Below are positions 60,060 through 64,000 of a DNA stretch of 64,000 nucleotides, in pieces. A program made the translations under genes and the position numbers. Within the stretch, counting starts at the first letter, position 1, and each line of letters opens with the position of its first letter. The notes under the pieces are model-generated. The model did not search any database. It was not told where the DNA came from and saw only the letters and a list, made by a program, of their open reading frames with translations. The stretch comes from Anoplolepis gracilipes (taxonomy: Eukaryota > Arthropoda > Insecta > Hymenoptera > Formicidae): contig NC_132985.1 in assembly GCF_047496725.1 (NCBI RefSeq), positions 6,396,001 through 6,460,000 on the forward strand, in the 5' to 3' direction.

Positions 60060-61090
60060 GCTATATTAATTTCGGGAAATGAAACTTTATTAATTAGTGT
60101 TAATTAACGCCGATTATGCAATTGACATATTCGTACGCGATTAATAATATGTGTCTTTTAATATCCTCGAAAGTTCAATTTTTATTAATAAAAAATTTTA
60201 CATAGATATCGGCAACGTAATTCACGAGCAGTAATGTATTTTAAAACGCTCGAAAATTCGCTTCTGAATGATTAGGAAAACATATTTCGCAAAGAAGGTA
60301 TCGCTACAGGCAAGGTCGGCGGCAAGGTCGGCGGCGAGAGCGATACCTTCTTTGCGAAATATATTCTCCTAGTAACTCAGAATAAAAATTTCCTAGCGTA
60401 CCTCTTGAACTGAATTAATTCACTATCTCTCCTTGCAAAATATTTTCTAATAATTCAGAGAGGAATTTTCTAAAATGTTTGACGGCATATTATTATTGTT
60501 CGATGTGCATAATAACTACTGCAGCATAGCCTTTTTGCGAAATATATTCTCCTAATAAGAAATGAAAATAAGAAATTAAAAGATATGTTATTACTTGTGA
60601 ATTGCATTTCTTTTCCTTGTTAAAGAATCGAGTTTTAAGAGTTGAAAAGAGTGTTATTCATTAGCAGTAATAATCAATTATTTCACATTTATATTGTATG
60701 ATCGTCTAGAGGAGAAATTTATATGATTTTCGCATTATGTCATGCGAACAATCGCAATATTTTTGCAATATATCTTATTACTTAAATGTTAAAGACATTT
60801 TTTATATTTCACGGTGCACTATATTTAAAAATCTTATTAATGAACCGATTATGTTTCAAGACTTTTTATGTACATATTGATATATAAAAATACTGTCGAT
60901 TCCGCGACAGTCAACTGATCGTGGACAGCATTACCTATCTTTATACATATTGTTTTATTAATAAAAGTCAAAAAGACGAACTTTGGAGAATATTAAAAGA
61001 CAGATATTACTAATCGCGCACAAGTATGCCAACTACATAATTGGCGTTAATTAACAGTAATTAATAAAGTTTTCTTTTTTCCCGAAATTA
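60060..61090. mobile_element. foldback element, copy C (interrupted)
   Basis: The left arm is complete from GAAACTTTATTAATTA (60,081) to the centre at about 60,300. The centre differs from the other copies: it holds the repeat GGCAAGGTCGGC twice, flanked by GAAGGTATCGCT and GCGATACCTTC. The right arm follows for only about 60 bp, then about 590 bp of unrelated or decayed sequence intervenes. The outer part of the arm (AAAAGACAGATATTACTAAT..TTAACAGTAATTAATAAAGT) reappears at about 60,990-61,073. Confidence 0.7.
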
Positions 61091-61211
61091 GCGTATCAAG
61101 CATATTCTGTTGTTTAAATAAACCAAATAGGTGTATTAAACGTGTTAAACTGATGAATAATATTATAATAATAAAATAACATAAAATAAAATAAAATTAT
61201 TAATATGTATT

Positions 61212-61275
<64 letters not shown>

Positions 61276-61422
61276 TTATAGAAGAATATAATATGTTGGA
61301 TTATATATTTCATATTTAATCAAATGTAGAGATATGTTTCTTATATATATATTTAGCATTAACAATTATATATATATAACATTAAAAATTAAGAAAACAC
61401 AACGATGAATTATATTCTCTCT

Positions 61423-61497
<75 letters not shown>

Positions 61498-61799
61498 CCT
61501 CTTTCTTTTTCTTTTTTCAAAAACAAGTAATTCATTTTATAATATTTAATCTTATAAATTTTTGTATTATTAATAAAAAAGTTGATGCAAGACGCTTTCT
61601 GTAAGTAATCGTGATTCGAAGAAAAAAGGAAAATTACTTATCAAAATTAATTACTCGAGATCATTGTTACAAGAGACTTTTATATAAATATATTCATAAT
61701 ATAATTTTATTTTATTTAATTACTGTAATTTTATACATGTGTTGACTCGTTTAATTCATTTATTTGTCGCTTTGAATTTACAATTTTAAGAGCAGGACG

Positions 61800-62290
61800 A
61801 TTGATATATTAATTTCGGGAAAAGAAACTTTATTAATTACTGTTAATTAATGCCGATTATGCAATTGACATACTCGTACGCGATTAATAATATGTGTCTT
61901 TTAATCTCATCGAAAGTTCAATTTTTATTAATAAAATATTTTACATAAATATCGACAATGTATTTCACGAGCGGTAATGTATTTTAAAACGCTCGAAAAT
62001 TCGCTTCTGAATGATTAGGAAAACATATTTGGCAAAGAAGGTATCGCTAAAATCCGCGGGAAGAACGATACCTTCTTTGCGAAATATGTTTTCCTATTCA
62101 TTCAGAAGCAAATTTTCGACCGTTTTAAAATATATTACGGCTCGTGAAGTACATTGTCGATATTTATGTAAAATATTTTATTAATAAAAATTGAACTTTC
62201 AAGGAGATTAAAAGACACATATTATTAATTGCGTACTAGTATATGTCAATTGTATTAATTAACAGTAATTAATAAAGTTTTCTTTCTCGA
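61800..62290. mobile_element. foldback element, copy D (complete)
   Basis: This copy is bounded by GAAACTTTATTAATTACTGT (61,824) and AACAGTAATTAATAAAGTTT (62,280), with arms of about 220 bp and the centre AAAATCCGCGGGAAGAA. The arms agree over nearly their full length with few mismatches. No protein is encoded. It serves as the reference copy for the family. Confidence 0.85.
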
Positions 62291-62426
62291 ATTTAGTGTA
62301 TGAAACATATTCCATTGTTAAAATTGTAACAAACCAAATAGGTGAATTAAACGTGTTAAACTAATAAATAATATTATAATAATTAAATAAAATAAAATAA
62401 AATAAAATTATTAATATGTATTTATA

Positions 62427-62482
<56 letters not shown>

Positions 62483-62590
62483 TAGTTATTATAGAAGAAT
62501 ATAATATGGATTATATGTTTCATATTTAAACAAATGTAGAAATATGTTTTTTATATACACATTTAGCATTAACAATTATATATAACATTA

Positions 62591-64000
62591 AAAAGTTGAC
62601 ACTATTTTACGGTATAACGGTGTTGGGCATTTACGGATAGACTTAGGTAAACGACACAGTTATTGACCACTTGAGAAATATTTATTTTTAATTATGAAAC
62701 TATCGATAGAGATCTTGTCAATAATTATATTTCATTGTATGTGGTAAACAAAAATATTAATTTTATTTGCAAGTTGTTCGTAGACAATGTAAAGTTAAAA
62801 TATAAAAGCTACATATATTGATCACTTTCAAAAATCTATTATATAAAAGAATCTGCGATACTTTATTTAAAGAAAAAAATATATCGCGAGTATTAAAGAT
62901 AAATAAAAACGCGCGGTTTAAATAAAAATTAACAAATGCAAGTCATCAATAATTACAGTGGTCAGTAATTACTTTATACATAGAATACTAAAACTGTCAC
63001 CTTATAAGTGTGTAGCGCAATTTTAAATTACCATGAAGAAATATGAGTTATTTTTCACATTTAAATACAATCTAAAAGCCATGTAAAGTTATCTAGAAGA
63101 TGCCTTGATCCGTGCCAGACGTCTTTTAAATGTTTTTTGTAAACATGTTTCTTTCGGACATTTGTGCTGTTCCAGAGATAGCTTAATTACACATAAAGTG
63201 ATAGTTTAGATATTCTACGCCGTTAGTATCGCGTACTCGAAGACGGCCAAGACTAGTAGTCGTTTAGAAGACACGATATAAAAGTATATCGTGGCGTGTA
63301 AGTTCGTGAATTTATATTCTTTACGCGAACAACACGCAGCGATAAGTTCCGCTCCTCCTTCGTCCCATCCGTACAATTTGCAATAAATAAAGTCGCTATT
63401 TTTTTCATATAAAAAAATTCTCCCACGAGACAGCTTACAATTGCACGTATCAGATCGCATTTAATAATCGTCCATTTTTGCGAAAGGAGGAGATTAATCA
63501 TACCATTAAATATCGCGGCAACATATCGATTATGATAATAAATCATCACTGCTACGATGACGACGCAATCATCATTGTCATCGCGGCGGTGATGTATCAT
63601 AGATAGAGAGAAACGATTGTTTGTAACGGAAAGATGTATTGTATCTAGTATTAGGATCTAGATAAGGTAAAGCTTCCTATTTTTTGCCCACGGAAACACA
63701 TCATTGCGTTTCAACCGGGATGAAAATGATTTTTTAATTAATTTCTCTTAGATCTCTGCGATTATTTATTTCACAATACTATTGTCATATGGAATATTTG
63801 GTAATGTATGGTATGTTTCAACAATGTTGATTCTGATTTAATCTTGTATGCAGATTGCAGATCGCACATTAGAGTGACAAATCGAAAAAGAAATTTGAAT
63901 TTCTTATTTGTTATAAAAATAATTTTTGCACGTACAAAAAAATGTAATTTTCCATTACATCGACCCAGCTGTGACGCTCGCGCGATTGGATTAGCATAAT
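62591..64000. other. noncoding stretch at right edge
   Basis: No gene is recognised. GC is somewhat raised at 63,210-63,600, with ATGACGACG-type and ATCATC repeats, possibly regulatory. The open frame running off the right end near 63,808-63,999 does not resemble a known protein. Confidence 0.5.

Larger units (their letters stand above)
59570..62590. repeat. locally repeated block (foldback element plus CT/AT spacer)
   Basis: Spacer sequence AACACAACGATGAATTATAT followed by a CTCTCT tract occurs at about 59,702 and 61,395. CATATTTAAACAAATGTAGA or a near variant occurs at about 59,626, 61,309 and 62,522. GTTGATGC.AGAC.CTTCTGTAA and TCATTGTT.CAAGAGACT recur at 59,835 and 61,578. Together with foldback copies B, C and D these form a head-to-tail series of unequal units (roughly 1.1-1.7 kb between centres). 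CT tracts are at 59,729-59,761 and 61,428-61,499, and AT tracts at 61,214-61,270 and 62,428-62,475. Confidence 0.75.

Overview
The window is animal nuclear DNA and most likely comes from an insect. It is strongly AT-rich, with CpG-rich promoter islands, many dinucleotide microsatellites, short exons with canonical GT-AG introns, and dense small inverted-repeat transposons. The proteins look insect-like, and the overall texture fits an ant or another hymenopteran. The order is an inference. No prokaryotic or viral gene, CRISPR array, rRNA or convincing tRNA was seen.

Layout: 1-24.6 kb has no recognisable coding exon. It holds tandem repeats (235-bp and 259-bp units), microsatellites, a CpG-rich promoter-like island with a minus-strand splice donor (8.7-9.5 kb), a perfect 99-bp hairpin (10.4 kb), a roughly 3-kb diverged inverted duplication (12.4-15.4 kb) and small inverted-repeat elements. 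From 24.9 to 30.3 kb, on the minus strand, lies the depalmitoylase ABHD17 (three coding exons, 286 aa). Its frame continues past two in-frame stops into a further 47 and 482 codons. From 31.0 to 33.8 kb, minus strand, is a decayed P-element/THAP9-like transposase gene with one exon present three times. It is followed by a Tc1/mariner-like MITE. SNX24 (three exons, 167 aa) is at 34.9-36.1 kb, minus strand. Divergent from it, 38.4-42.6 kb on the plus strand, is SPRED (six coding exons, 423 aa). Its frame also stays open for 59 codons past the stop. FDX2, a mitochondrial [2Fe-2S] ferredoxin (four exons, 168 aa), is at 48.6-50.7 kb on the minus strand. A perfect 406-bp palindrome sits just upstream of it. 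From 51.8 to 64 kb the window is noncoding, with a second promoter-like island (57.3-58.4 kb) and four copies of a foldback element, three of them in a locally repeated block.

The four host genes are unrelated in pathway: ABHD17 acts in membrane depalmitoylation, SNX24 in phosphoinositide-guided trafficking, SPRED in Ras/MAPK inhibition and FDX2 in iron-sulfur cluster biogenesis. No operon-like logic is expected or seen. The most interesting signal is that ABHD17 and SPRED both show reading frames that continue beyond the conserved stop codon. That pattern fits programmed stop-codon readthrough, with an in-frame alternative splice acceptor as a rival explanation for the second ABHD17 stop.
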